Shown here: piece by piece, positions 1-8,691 of the stretch
Position numbering within the stretch: the first letter of the stretch is position 1
Layout of the letters: each line of letters opens with the position of its first letter
Assembly: GCA_003574685.1 (NCBI GenBank)
Contig: QOCQ01000026.1
Location: 29,369 to 93,368, forward strand
DNA length: 64,000 bases
From: Rhodospirillaceae bacterium SYSU D60007
Lineage (GTDB): Bacteria > Pseudomonadota > Alphaproteobacteria > Reyranellales > Reyranellaceae
Direction: 5' to 3'
The notes under the pieces: model-generated
Databases searched by the model: none
Told to the model about the DNA's origin: nothing
Seen by the model: only the letters and a program-made list of their open reading frames with translations
Translations under genes and position numbers: made by a program

Positions 1-176
1 TCACCGATGGCGGCCAGGTGGTGCCGAAATACGACGAGACGCCCGTGGTAAAGCACATCAAGGGCCGCGAGGTGACGATCGACATCGAGCTGGGGCTGGG
101 TCGCGGCAAGTGCACCGTATGGACCTGCGACCTGACACACCGCTACATCGACATCAACGGCAGCTACCGCAGCTAG
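1..176 (+). CDS. argJ: ArgJ, glutamate N-acetyltransferase / amino-acid acetyltransferase (3' end only)
   Basis: Only the last 57 codons are in the window; the reading frame begins at base 3 and ends at a TAG at 174-176. The visible tail has the typical ArgJ ending: a beta-strand stretch DIELGLGRGK, then WTCDLTHRYIDIN, finishing NGSYRS. In the arginine pathway ArgJ moves the acetyl group from N-acetylornithine to glutamate in the cytoplasm. The Thr nucleophile and most of the enzyme lie outside the window, so bifunctionality cannot be judged. A mutT-like gene follows 22 bases downstream, an argJ-mutT order that is common in alphaproteobacteria and supports the call. Confidence 0.85.
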   Translation, partial: TDGGQVVPKYDETPVVKHIKGREVTIDIELGLGRGKCTVWTCDLTHRYIDINGSYRS

Positions 177-198
177 CGCGCTGTACGCCCGGACGGCG

Positions 199-654
199 AT
201 GAGTTCTCCCGATCCCTTCGAAGCCTGCGCCGGCGGGCCGCCACCGTTGGGCGGGCGCAGGCTGGTGCTGGTCGCGGCCGTGGCGCTGATCGATGCCGAC
301 GGGCGCGTGCTGATTGCCCAGCGCCCCGCCGGCAAGCCGATGGCCGGGCTGTGGGAGTTCCCCGGCGGCAAGGTCGACGAAGGCGAGACGCCGGAGGAGG
401 CGCTGGTCCGCGAGCTGCACGAGGAGCTGGGCATCGAAACCAGGGAAAGCTGCCTGGCGCCGATCGCCTTCGCCTCGCACGGCTACGAAAGCTTCCACCT
501 GCTGATGCCGCTTTATGCCTGCCGCCAATGGCGCGGCATCCCGCGTCCGCGCGAAGGCCAGGCGCTGAAATGGGTGGCCGTCCCTGCCTTGCGCGACTAC
601 CCGATGCCGCCCGCCGACCTGCCGCTGGTCGCGCAACTGCGCGATTTGCTCTGA
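199..654 (+). CDS. mutT: MutT-type Nudix hydrolase (8-oxo-dGTP diphosphatase)
   Basis: The 151-residue protein has a complete Nudix box at about residues 57-79 (GGKVDEGETPEEA, then REL.EELGI), preceded by the LWEFPGGK segment typical of MutT. The usual role is hydrolysis of oxidised dGTP to the monophosphate, which keeps 8-oxoguanine out of DNA. Its length fits a stand-alone MutT without the thiamine-phosphate-synthase-like extension seen in some relatives. It directly follows argJ on the same strand and is probably cotranscribed with it. The exact nucleotide substrate is inferred from family and neighbourhood. Confidence 0.88.
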   Translation: MSSPDPFEACAGGPPPLGGRRLVLVAAVALIDADGRVLIAQRPAGKPMAGLWEFPGGKVDEGETPEEALVRELHEELGIETRESCLAPIAFASHGYESFHLLMPLYACRQWRGIPRPREGQALKWVAVPALRDYPMPPADLPLVAQLRDLL

Positions 655-723
655 TCTGACGCCACCATATGGCGCAAAAGCTTCCGCCGCGGCGAAGGCT
701 GTCGAGAGACAGTGTCGAGTAGC

Positions 724-807
724 CTTCATGGTGAGCTTGTCGAACCATGAAGGCGTCGCACAGCGGCAGCGTGAGCTGCTTCATGGTTCGACAAGCTCAC
801 CATGAAG
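724..807. repeat. Palindromic intergenic repeat, copy 1 (REP/BIME-like)
   Basis: Two 29-base arms (724-752 and 779-807) are exact reverse complements, separated by a 26-base linker. Each arm is also a hairpin on its own, with stem CTTCATGGT / ACCATGAAG around an 11-base loop. It lies between the convergent ends of mutT and the membrane-protein gene, so it could act as a bidirectional terminator or mRNA-end stabiliser (inference). Six further copies occur in this window. Confidence 0.9.
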
Positions 808-828
808 CAGGTTTTCTAGCGCCCGCGG

Positions 829-1641
829 TCAGGGCGGTGGTTGCCGCAGCGGGCCGCCGGGGGCCCAGCCGGTCAGCGCACGGAAGATCAGCGCCTGGAC
901 CGTGACCAGCGGTGCGATGCAGACGTAGGCGAAGGTTTCGGACAGCAGTGTTACCACCAACCATGGGCCTGCCGTCAGGGGCCCGCCGAAAATGCCCAGC
1001 GACAGGGCCAGCAGCATCGCGGTGGCAATCGCCTTCACGATCATGCCGATGATCATCAGCAGCAGCAGCGCGAACAGGATCGCGGGCCCATTGCCCTTGC
1101 CGTAGCGCCATGACAGATGCGGCGACCACGCCATGTCCACCGACGGGGCCACCAGACCGAAGCTCAGGCGCAGGGCGATGATGGCCGTGATGGTGAAGGC
1201 CACGCCGACCGGCATGGCCGAGGCCACACCCGGCGGCAGCGGACCCGATGCCGGCACCTCCATGGGCCATGGCATCAGCAGCCAGAACAAGGCGTGCAGG
1301 ATGATCGGTATGGCCGAAATCAGCAGCAACTGACCGAGATAGCCCTGCTCGCGCGCCGTCCAGCCGAAGCCCGGCGTGCCACTCACCGCCGCTGGCCCCA
1401 GCAGAACCAGCCTGTACCACGCAACGGCAAACATGGCCGTCGGGATAAAGTCGACCAGCTTGATGGCCATCGCTTCCAGCGGCTCGATCCGTTCCCCGCT
1501 GATCCAGCGACCGGCCAGTTGCAAGCCCACACTGATGATGGTCGGCACCAGAATGATGTCGAGCAGAGCCCGTATGTTGCCGGTCACCCGGCTGAAGGCC
1601 TCGGTGATCAGGTCGGAGAAGACGAGTCGCGGCGGTTCCAC
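829..1641 (-). CDS. Polytopic membrane protein of unknown function
   Basis: I do not recognise a named family. The protein is about 270 residues with roughly six hydrophobic segments, including one near LLDIILVPTIISVGLQ, a helix-rich middle (LLLISAIPIILHALFWLLM) and a run LFALLLLMIIGMIVKAIATAMLLAL. It ends in a proline-rich tail. No ATG sits at a sensible place: the frame is open far upstream but overlaps the methyltransferase gene, so I chose the GTG at 1641; a TTG at 1662 is the alternative. Neither has a convincing ribosome-binding site. The preceding minus-strand gene ends at 1685, so coexpression is likely. Confidence 0.6.
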   Translation of the reverse strand: MEPPRLVFSDLITEAFSRVTGNIRALLDIILVPTIISVGLQLAGRWISGERIEPLEAMAIKLVDFIPTAMFAVAWYRLVLLGPAAVSGTPGFGWTAREQGYLGQLLLISAIPIILHALFWLLMPWPMEVPASGPLPPGVASAMPVGVAFTITAIIALRLSFGLVAPSVDMAWSPHLSWRYGKGNGPAILFALLLLMIIGMIVKAIATAMLLALSLGIFGGPLTAGPWLVVTLLSETFAYVCIAPLVTVQALIFRALTGWAPGGPLRQPPP

Positions 1642-1684
1642 GCCAACAAGATAGGAAGCCAAAGGGGGCCTGCGCCAGTAGAGA

Positions 1685-2617
1685 CTAGCGCCCCGCCTTC
1701 TCCCCGGCCGGGCGCTCGATGGTGCCCAGCGCGTCGGCGAGGCGGGTTGTCGCCGTTCCGGGCCGCAGCGGCCGGGGCTGGGCGGCGTGCGGGGCCCAGC
1801 CATGCAGGTACAGCACTTCGAAACTGGCGGCGACACGCCCGTCGGGGCCGGCATGGCGCGCCTCGTAGATCGCCGCCGCCCGGGCCAGCACCTCGCGCCG
1901 CGTCAGGACCATGCGGCGCTCCCGCACGGCATTGCTTTCGGCCATGGCCCGCAGATCGCGCATCAGCGCCAGGGCATCCGCGTAGCGGACCTCGATGGTT
2001 TCCGTGTCCGCCACCGGCATGGCAAAGCCCGCCCGCTGCAGAAGGCCGGCGGCATCGCGCAACTGGGCGAACGGCGAAACCCGCGGGCTGAGGCCGCCAG
2101 CGACGTCGCTTTCAGCCTGCGCCAGCGCCTGGCGCAATTGCCACAGGGTTTCCCCACCCAGTAGCGCCGCGAGGAAGAGCCCGTCGGGCTTGAGCGCACG
2201 GCAAATCTGGGTCAGCGCGCCCGGCAGGTCATTGACCCAGTGCAGCGCCATCGCACTCAGCACGAGATCGACCGATGCGGGCGCCAGCGGGAGCAGTTCC
2301 TCATCCGCAACGACGGCAGGACCATTGGCCGCGGCCCGGCGGGCAAACTCCAGCGCGCCATCGAGGGCCATAAGCGTCCCGATACCACCGCGCCGGATGC
2401 CGTCAGGACGCATCAGGGCCGCGCCGATTTCGCCGCCGTGACAACCGAGATCGACGGCAAGCGGAAACGTGCGCCGGACATCGTCAAGTCGCTCGACCAG
2501 CCGCCCGGCAATCTCGCGCTTCAAAAACGCGGCCCCGTTCCAGTCCCGGGCCGCGCGCTCCCGCCGCCGCCGCACCAGATCACGGTCAAAGACCAGCATG
2601 GGGTCAGGCGTTGTCAT
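1685..2617 (-). CDS. SAM-dependent methyltransferase, NDUFAF5/BioC-like
   Basis: This 310-residue class I methyltransferase begins with the VFDRDLVRRRRERAA block and EIAGRLVERLDDVRR segment characteristic of bacterial relatives of human NDUFAF5. The SAM-binding motif I is AVDLGCHGGEIG at about residues 54-65. A later LSAMALHWVNDLPGAL segment and the RALKPDGLFLAAL strand complete the Rossmann core. In mitochondria NDUFAF5 modifies complex I subunit NDUFS7; a complex I assembly role here is inferred from family. BioC is the main alternative, but no biotin genes are nearby. It is divergent from the class II aldolase gene. Confidence 0.75.
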   Translation of the reverse strand: MTTPDPMLVFDRDLVRRRRERAARDWNGAAFLKREIAGRLVERLDDVRRTFPLAVDLGCHGGEIGAALMRPDGIRRGGIGTLMALDGALEFARRAAANGPAVVADEELLPLAPASVDLVLSAMALHWVNDLPGALTQICRALKPDGLFLAALLGGETLWQLRQALAQAESDVAGGLSPRVSPFAQLRDAAGLLQRAGFAMPVADTETIEVRYADALALMRDLRAMAESNAVRERRMVLTRREVLARAAAIYEARHAGPDGRVAASFEVLYLHGWAPHAAQPRPLRPGTATTRLADALGTIERPAGEKAGR

Positions 2618-2725
2618 GGACCTCTTCTACCCCTGTCTCTCGCATCAGGCCACGCGGCACTCGCTCGACAGCAGGCATCCCGAGCCGCTATGTCTGGTGC
2701 CGCCGCCTGCTTGCCAGGAGACACA

Positions 2726-3367
2726 ATGTCGCCCGAAAGCCGCGCCCGCGAGGAGATCTGCCGGATTGGCGAGAGCCTGTACCGCCGCGGCTACACGGTG
2801 GGCTCTGCCGGCAACATCAGCGCCCGGCTCGACGATGGTTTTCTGATCACGCCGACCGACGCCTGCCTCGGCTTCCTCGACCCGGCCTCCCTGGCCAGGC
2901 TGGATCGCGACGGAACCCAGATTTCTGGCGCGCGTGCGTCGAAAACTATCCTGCTGCACCGGGCGATCTACGACGCCCGGCCGGATGCCAGGGGCATGGT
3001 GCACACGCATTCGACCAGCCTCGTAGCCCTCACCATGCTGCCGAGCATCGACCCCAACGATGTCCTGCCGCCGATCACACCCTATTTCGTGATGAAGGTC
3101 GGCCACGTGCCGATGATCCCCTACCGGCGGCCCGGCGATCCTGCCGTGATCGACCTTGTGCTGGCCCATGCGGATGGCGTGCGGGCCGTGCTGCTGGAGC
3201 GTCTCGGGCCACTGGTCTGGCATGACAGCGTATCGGCCGCCTGTTACGCGCTGGAGGAGCTGGAGGAAACCGCGAAGCTGTGGCTGCTGCTGCGCGAGGT
3301 ACGGCCGCCGCCGCTGACGCAGGCGCAAATCGACGACATCTGCCGCACATTCGGCGTCCGGTACTGA
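2726..3367 (+). CDS. Class II aldolase/adducin-family protein (OtnC-like) with altered active-site residues
   Basis: The 213-residue protein matches the OtnC/FucA fold: TVGSAGNISARLDDGFLITPT at the start, the metal-binding HTHST pair at His93 and His95, and PYFVMKVGHVP. OtnC decarboxylates 3-oxo-tetronate 4-phosphate; FucA cleaves fuculose 1-phosphate. The start ATG has a CAGGAG site 5 bases upstream. Two positions are odd. The catalytic Glu expected in a SKE/SSE motif is Thr74 (SKTILLH), and the third zinc-ligand His, normally in a NHG or HHG motif, is Leu160 (ERLGPLV). The fold assignment is firm, but catalysis by the usual mechanism is doubtful. comF follows 7 bases downstream. Confidence 0.75.
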   Translation: MSPESRAREEICRIGESLYRRGYTVGSAGNISARLDDGFLITPTDACLGFLDPASLARLDRDGTQISGARASKTILLHRAIYDARPDARGMVHTHSTSLVALTMLPSIDPNDVLPPITPYFVMKVGHVPMIPYRRPGDPAVIDLVLAHADGVRAVLLERLGPLVWHDSVSAACYALEELEETAKLWLLLREVRPPPLTQAQIDDICRTFGVRY

Positions 3368-3374
3368 ACGCGCC

Positions 3375-4130
3375 ATGGATTTGCGCCAGGCGGCCCGCCA
3401 ATACGCCAGCATGGCACTCGATGCCTTGCTGCCGCCGCTGTGCCTGTCCTGCCGCGCGGCGGTTGATTCACCGGGCGCGCTGTGCGCCGCCTGCTGGTCG
3501 AAGATCGAGTTCATTGCCGCGCCGCTCTGCGCCTGCTGCGGCTTTCCGCTGGAGATCGCAACGGACGCTGATGCGCTGTGCGCCGCCTGCCTCGCCCGCC
3601 CGCCGCGCTATCGCCGGGCGCGCGCCGTCTTCCGCTACACTGACGACTCGCGCCATCTCGTTCTGATGTTCAAGCACGCGGATCGTCTGGATCCGGTGCC
3701 CACCTTCGGACGCTGGCTGACCCGGGCCGGCGCGGCGCTGCTGGCCGATGCCGATCTGGTCGCGCCGGTGCCGCTGCATCGCTGGCGGCTGCTGTGGCGG
3801 CGCTACAATCAATCGGCCGAGCTGGCGCGCGCGATCGGACGGGCAAGCGACAGGCGTGTCGTACCGGATCTGCTGGTGCGCCACCGCCGCACACCTTCAC
3901 AGGCCGAGCTGACCGCCCGCGAACGGCAACGCAACGTAGCCGGAGCGTTCCGCCTGAACGGCCGCCACCGCGAATTGGTACGCGACAGAACGGTCCTGCT
4001 GGTTGATGACGTGCTGACGACCGGCGCAACCGTCGAGGCATGTACCCGCACCCTGCTGCGCGCCGGCGCCACCGCCGTCGACGTCCTCACCCTGGCCCGC
4101 GTGGTCCGCCCGCAGGTCCGGGTGCCGTAA
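3375..4130 (+). CDS. comF: ComF family phosphoribosyltransferase-like protein
   Basis: The 251-residue protein has the ComF layout: an N-terminal double zinc-ribbon region with four CxxC pairs (CLSC, CAAC, CACC, CAAC) in residues 16-75, then a type I phosphoribosyltransferase domain with the PRPP loop VLLVDDVLTTGATVEA near residue 210. The RRRYNQSAELARAI-like segment (RRYNQSAELA) is also typical. ComF relatives help transport or process single-stranded DNA in natural transformation, but many non-competent bacteria carry one, so the role here is uncertain. It probably shares a transcript with the preceding aldolase homologue. Confidence 0.88.
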   Translation: MDLRQAARQYASMALDALLPPLCLSCRAAVDSPGALCAACWSKIEFIAAPLCACCGFPLEIATDADALCAACLARPPRYRRARAVFRYTDDSRHLVLMFKHADRLDPVPTFGRWLTRAGAALLADADLVAPVPLHRWRLLWRRYNQSAELARAIGRASDRRVVPDLLVRHRRTPSQAELTARERQRNVAGAFRLNGRHRELVRDRTVLLVDDVLTTGATVEACTRTLLRAGATAVDVLTLARVVRPQVRVP

Positions 4131-4189
4131 CCTGATTACTCGCCTCGCTCCGCTGACGCATACAAGGCGAGGTACAGCGCCGAAATAGC

Positions 4190-4273
4190 CTTCATGGTGA
4201 GCCTGTCGAACCATGAAGGCGCCGCGGGGCGGCCGTGCGGGCTGCTTCATGGTTCGACAGGCTCACCATGAAG
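4190..4273. repeat. Palindromic intergenic repeat, copy 2, with conserved outer flanks
   Basis: Arms at 4190-4218 and 4245-4273 are the same CTTCATGGT-type hairpins in opposite orientation, separated by a 26-base GC-rich linker. The element sits between the convergent comF and cysA genes. It is embedded in a larger inverted structure: CTGATTACTCGCC near 4131 resembles the reverse complement of AGCCGGGTAACCAG near 4306, and the left flank (GCTGACGCATAC, GCGCCGAAA) also recurs before copy 5 near 22430-22480. Confidence 0.88.
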
Positions 4274-4345
4274 CAGTTTTCTGTCGGCGACAGTCGCTCA
4301 GCGGAGCCAGCCGGGTAACCAGATTCGCATACGGCCTCAGCACCT

Positions 4346-4467
4346 CCTTCCCCCGGAGGGGGAAGGTGCCCGAAGGGCGGAAGGGGGATCTCTCAACCCG
4401 TGCCGCCGTACTTGTTGAGGCATCCCCCTTCCGGCGCTGCGCGCCACCTTCCCCCTCCGGGGGAAGG
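4346..4467. repeat. Long imperfect inverted repeat of the CCTTCCCCC type
   Basis: Arms at about 4346-4389 and 4422-4467 are near reverse complements, starting CCTTCCCCCGGAGGGGGAAG and ending GGGGGAAGG, with a 32-base loop. Each arm has an inner palindrome (CTTCCCCC / GGGGGAAG). It fills the rest of the 372-base gap between comF and cysA together with repeat copy 2. It may serve as a terminator for the minus-strand cys operon. Only one copy is present in the window. I see no open reading frame of interest in this gap. Confidence 0.8.
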
Positions 4468-4502
4468 CTTACAAAGAGGTGGTGAGCCGCGGCCGCCGTC
4501 CG

Positions 4503-5621
<1,119 letters not shown>

Positions 5622-5622
5622 G

Positions 5623-6480
5623 TCAGTGCCCCTGCCGCCGGAGTCCTGCCCCGGTCTGCCATTCGATCACTGCCTTGGCCGTCAGCGTCACCAGCGCCAG
5701 CAGCGCCAGCAGCGAGGCGACGGCGAAGGACGCGACGAAATTGTACTCGTTGTAGAGGATCTCGACATGCAGCGGCATGGTGTTGGTCAGCCCGCGGATA
5801 TGTCCCGACACGACGGATACGGCGCCGAACTCGCCCATGGCGCGCGCATTGCACAGCAGCACGCCATAGAGCAGCCCCCAGCGGATATTGGGCAGGGTCA
5901 CGCGGCGGAAGGTCTGCCACCCCGAGGCACCCAGCACCAGCGCGGCCTCCTCTTCGTCGGTCCCCTGTTCCTGCATCAGCGGGATCAGCTCGCGTGCCAC
6001 GAAGGGAAACGTCACGAAGATCGTCGCCAGCACGATGCCGGGTATGGCGAAGATCACCTTGAATCCGGCCTCCGAAAGAAACGGCCCCAGCCAACCCTGA
6101 AGACCGAAGAGCAGCACGTAGATCAGCCCTGAAATCACCGGCGACACTGAAAACGGCAGGTCAATCAGCGTGATCAGCAGGCTTCTGCCGCGGAACTCGA
6201 ACTTGGCGATGGCCCATGCCGCCACCACGCCAAACACCAGGTTCAGCGGCACGGCAATCGCTGCGACCGTGAGCGTGAGCCCGATCGCTGCCCGCGCATC
6301 CGGCTCGGTCAGCGCCGCAAGATAGGCGCCGACACCCTGGCGAAGGGCTTCGGTGAAGACCGTCACCAGCGGCAAGACGATGAAGAGACTCACAAACGCC
6401 AGCCCGATCGCGATCAGCGTCCAGCGCACGGCGCGCGGTTCAGATCGGCTGTCGATGGCCGGCCGTCGTGCAGATGGCAT
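5623..6480 (-). CDS. cysW: Sulfate ABC transporter permease CysW
   Basis: The 285-residue permease has the six-helix binding-protein-dependent transport fold. The EAA loop is seen as [16 protein letters not shown] around residues 195-210. CysW-type residues include [15 protein letters not shown] near the N-terminus and [19 protein letters not shown] after the loop. It pairs with CysT to form the membrane channel for sulfate. It lies between cysT (3 bases upstream) and cysA (1 base downstream), so the three are translated from one message. Confidence 0.92.
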   Translation of the reverse strand: MPSARRPAIDSRSEPRAVRWTLIAIGLAFVSLFIVLPLVTVFTEALRQGVGAYLAALTEPDARAAIGLTLTVAAIAVPLNLVFGVVAAWAIAKFEFRGRSLLITLIDLPFSVSPVISGLIYVLLFGLQGWLGPFLSEAGFKVIFAIPGIVLATIFVTFPFVARELIPLMQEQGTDEEEAALVLGASGWQTFRRVTLPNIRWGLLYGVLLCNARAMGEFGAVSVVSGHIRGLTNTMPLHVEILYNEYNFVASFAVASLLALLALVTLTAKAVIEWQTGAGLRRQGH

Positions 6481-6483
6481 GCG

Positions 6484-7509
6484 CTAGCTCCGCTCGAGGT
6501 GGCGACGCGACCAGCGCTGCAGAAGATTGATCGCCAGTAACATGACGAAGGAAATCAGCAGCATGACGGATGCCACCGCGGTCGCCTCGCCGTAGGCATA
6601 TTCCTCCAGCTTGATCACGATCAGCAGCGGGGCGATCTCCGAAACCATCGGCAGGTTGCCGGCAATGAAAATCACCGAACCGTACTCGCCCACCGCGCGT
6701 GCGAAGGCGAGCGCCACGCCGGTAGCCAGTGCCGGAAACAGGCTGGGCACAATGACTCGCACAATGGTCTGCCAGCGGCTGGCACCCAGGCATGCGGCCG
6801 CTTCCTCGATTTCGGCCGGCAGATCCTGCAGCACCGGCTCGATGGTGCGCACCACGAATGGCAGGCCGATGAACACCAGGGCGACGAAGACGCCCAGCGG
6901 CGTGAAGGCCACCTTGATGCCCAGGGCAGCCAGCGGTGCGCCCAGCCAGCCATTCTCGGCATAGAGAGCCGTGAGCGAGATGCCCGCGACCGCCGTCGGC
7001 AGGGCGAACGGCACATCGACCAGCGCATCGACCAGACGCCGGCCGGGAAAGCTGTAACGCACCAGCACCCAGGCCAGAAGCGAACCGAAGACCGCGTTCG
7101 TCAGCGCCGCGGCCAGCGAAGCGCCGAAGCTGAGCCGCAACGCCGCCAGCACACGATCGGACGTGACCGCATCGAGGAACTGCGAGGCATCGAGACTCGC
7201 CGCGCGCGCGAACAGCGCCACCAGCGGGATCAGGACGATGAGGCCCAGCCATGCCAGCGTGATGCCAAGCGTCAGGCCGAACCCGGGAATGATGCTGCGG
7301 GGACGCCACGACAGCGTGCGGCGGGCAGAAGGCGCAGCTCGATCAGGTTCTAAAGCGCCGATCGGATCCGGTGCCCTGGTCAGGACGAGCGCCTCCCCGC
7401 GCGCACCGCTGGCGAAGCCCTCGCGGTCGTTTTCCAAGCGTCGCGCATAATCATGGGCGAGCCACGGCGCGCGGTCCAGCAGGACCGTGGAGGCTGAACG
7501 AGGTTGCAT
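6484..7509 (-). CDS. cysT: Sulfate ABC transporter permease CysT, with a long N-terminal extension
   Basis: From about residue 75 this is a standard CysT (also called CysU): IPGFGLTLGITLAWLGL, then six helices and the EAA loop GASRWQTIVRVIVPSL, followed by ARAVGEYGSVIFIAGN. The chosen ATG at 7509 has AGGA 4 bases upstream and lies just past the sbp stop; a GTG at 7512 is too close to that site. This start gives an extra 70 or so residues of soluble, Arg- and Ala-rich sequence compared with usual CysT proteins of about 275 residues. A downstream non-ATG start would remove it, but none has a clear ribosome site. Confidence 0.88.
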   Translation of the reverse strand: MQPRSASTVLLDRAPWLAHDYARRLENDREGFASGARGEALVLTRAPDPIGALEPDRAAPSARRTLSWRPRSIIPGFGLTLGITLAWLGLIVLIPLVALFARAASLDASQFLDAVTSDRVLAALRLSFGASLAAALTNAVFGSLLAWVLVRYSFPGRRLVDALVDVPFALPTAVAGISLTALYAENGWLGAPLAALGIKVAFTPLGVFVALVFIGLPFVVRTIEPVLQDLPAEIEEAAACLGASRWQTIVRVIVPSLFPALATGVALAFARAVGEYGSVIFIAGNLPMVSEIAPLLIVIKLEEYAYGEATAVASVMLLISFVMLLAINLLQRWSRRHLERS

Positions 7510-7515
7510 CACGTC

Positions 7516-8523
7516 CTAACGTCTGGACTTGAAAAGGCGGTCGAACATGCCGCCGTCAGCGAAGTGGTGCTTTTGCGCAGCCTGCCAGCCGCCGAAAACC
7601 GTATCGATGGTGAACAGATCGATCTTCGGAAAAGTCGTGGCATATTTTCCGGCAAGCTGGGCGTCACGCGGCCGGTAGTAGTGCCTGGCCACGATCTCCT
7701 GGCCGGCGGGCGTGTACAGGAACTCGAGATAGGCCTGGGCGACTGCGCGCGTGCCGCGGCGGTCCACGACCTTGTCGACCAGTGCGACCGACGGCTCCGC
7801 CACGATGCTGACACTTGGGACGACGATTTCCAGCTTGTCCTTGCCCAGCTCGTTGATGGCGAGGAACGCTTCGTTCTCCCACGCCAGCAGCACGTCGCCT
7901 ACCCCACGCTGCACGAACGTGATGGTCGAACCGCGCGCGCCGGTGTCGAGGACCGGCGTGTTGGCGTAGATCTCGCCGACGAATTTCTCGGCCTTCGCGG
8001 CATCGCCGCCTTCGGCACGCAGGGCGTAACCCCATGCTGCAAGATAGTTCCAGCGCGCACCGCCCGAAGTCTTGGGATTGGGCGTGATGACCTTGATCCC
8101 CGGTCGCGCCAGATCGTTCCAATCCTTGATTCCCCTGGGATTGCCGGCACGCACGAGGAACACGATCGTGGACGTATAAGGCGCGCTGTTCTCGGGCAGC
8201 CGGCGTTGCCAGTCACGCGCCAGCAGCCCGCGTTCGGCAATGGCATCAATATCGTAGGCCAGCGCCAGCGTTACGACGTCCGCTTCAAGGCCATCGATCA
8301 CCGAGCGCGTCTGGCGCCCCGAGCCGCCGTGTGATTGCCGGATCGCGACCGACTGACCGCTTTTCTGCTGCCAGAACTTGCCGAAAGCGGCGTTGAACTC
8401 CTGATAGAGCTCGCGCGTCGGGTCGTAGGAAACGTTCAGCAACTGCACCTGCTGTGCTGCAGCGGCCCGTGGCAATGCCAGCGCAGCGCCGGCCGACAGC
8501 ACAACCCCCCGCCGTCGCATCAT
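7516..8523 (-). CDS. sbp: Periplasmic sulfate-binding protein (Sbp/CysP type)
   Basis: The 335-residue protein begins MMRRRG followed by a hydrophobic signal segment ending at AAAAQ, so it is exported. The mature part starts with the Sbp hallmark [18 protein letters not shown], followed by [24 protein letters not shown], and [19 protein letters not shown], which form the sulfate-binding lobes. The start codon has a strong GGAGG site 7 bases upstream. It captures sulfate or thiosulfate and delivers it to CysT-CysW-CysA. A palindromic repeat separates it from cysNC upstream in the same orientation. Confidence 0.92.
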   Translation of the reverse strand: MMRRRGVVLSAGAALALPRAAAAQQVQLLNVSYDPTRELYQEFNAAFGKFWQQKSGQSVAIRQSHGGSGRQTRSVIDGLEADVVTLALAYDIDAIAERGLLARDWQRRLPENSAPYTSTIVFLVRAGNPRGIKDWNDLARPGIKVITPNPKTSGGARWNYLAAWGYALRAEGGDAAKAEKFVGEIYANTPVLDTGARGSTITFVQRGVGDVLLAWENEAFLAINELGKDKLEIVVPSVSIVAEPSVALVDKVVDRRGTRAVAQAYLEFLYTPAGQEIVARHYYRPRDAQLAGKYATTFPKIDLFTIDTVFGGWQAAQKHHFADGGMFDRLFKSRR

Positions 8524-8552
8524 GACTCGTCCTCCTTCATGTCAGAGAACCG

Positions 8553-8660
8553 CTTCATGGTGAGCACAGGTGGATGCTTCGCATCCACCGGGTCGAACCA
8601 TGAAGCGGCCCGCGCTGCAGCTGTGCGATGCCTTCATGGTTCGACAAGCTCACCATGAAG
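8553..8660. repeat. Palindromic intergenic repeat, copy 3, variant with an inserted hairpin
   Basis: The right arm (8632-8660) is the standard 29-base hairpin. The left arm (8553-8605) is 53 bases long because its loop carries an extra perfect hairpin, stem GGTGGATGC / GCATCCACC with a TTC loop. The element lies between cysNC and sbp, which point the same way, so it falls inside a probable operon and could tune the relative amounts of the two halves of the transcript (inference). Confidence 0.9.
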
Positions 8661-8691
8661 GCAATTTCGACACCGTGCCTGCATTGCCTCT

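Noticed and set aside
173..784. Open frames within the repeats giving MVRQAHHEG and MVSLSNHEA peptides
   Set aside because: These peptides are translations of the palindromic repeat arms and recur at every copy in all frames that stay open. They are a known false gene source in alphaproteobacterial genomes.
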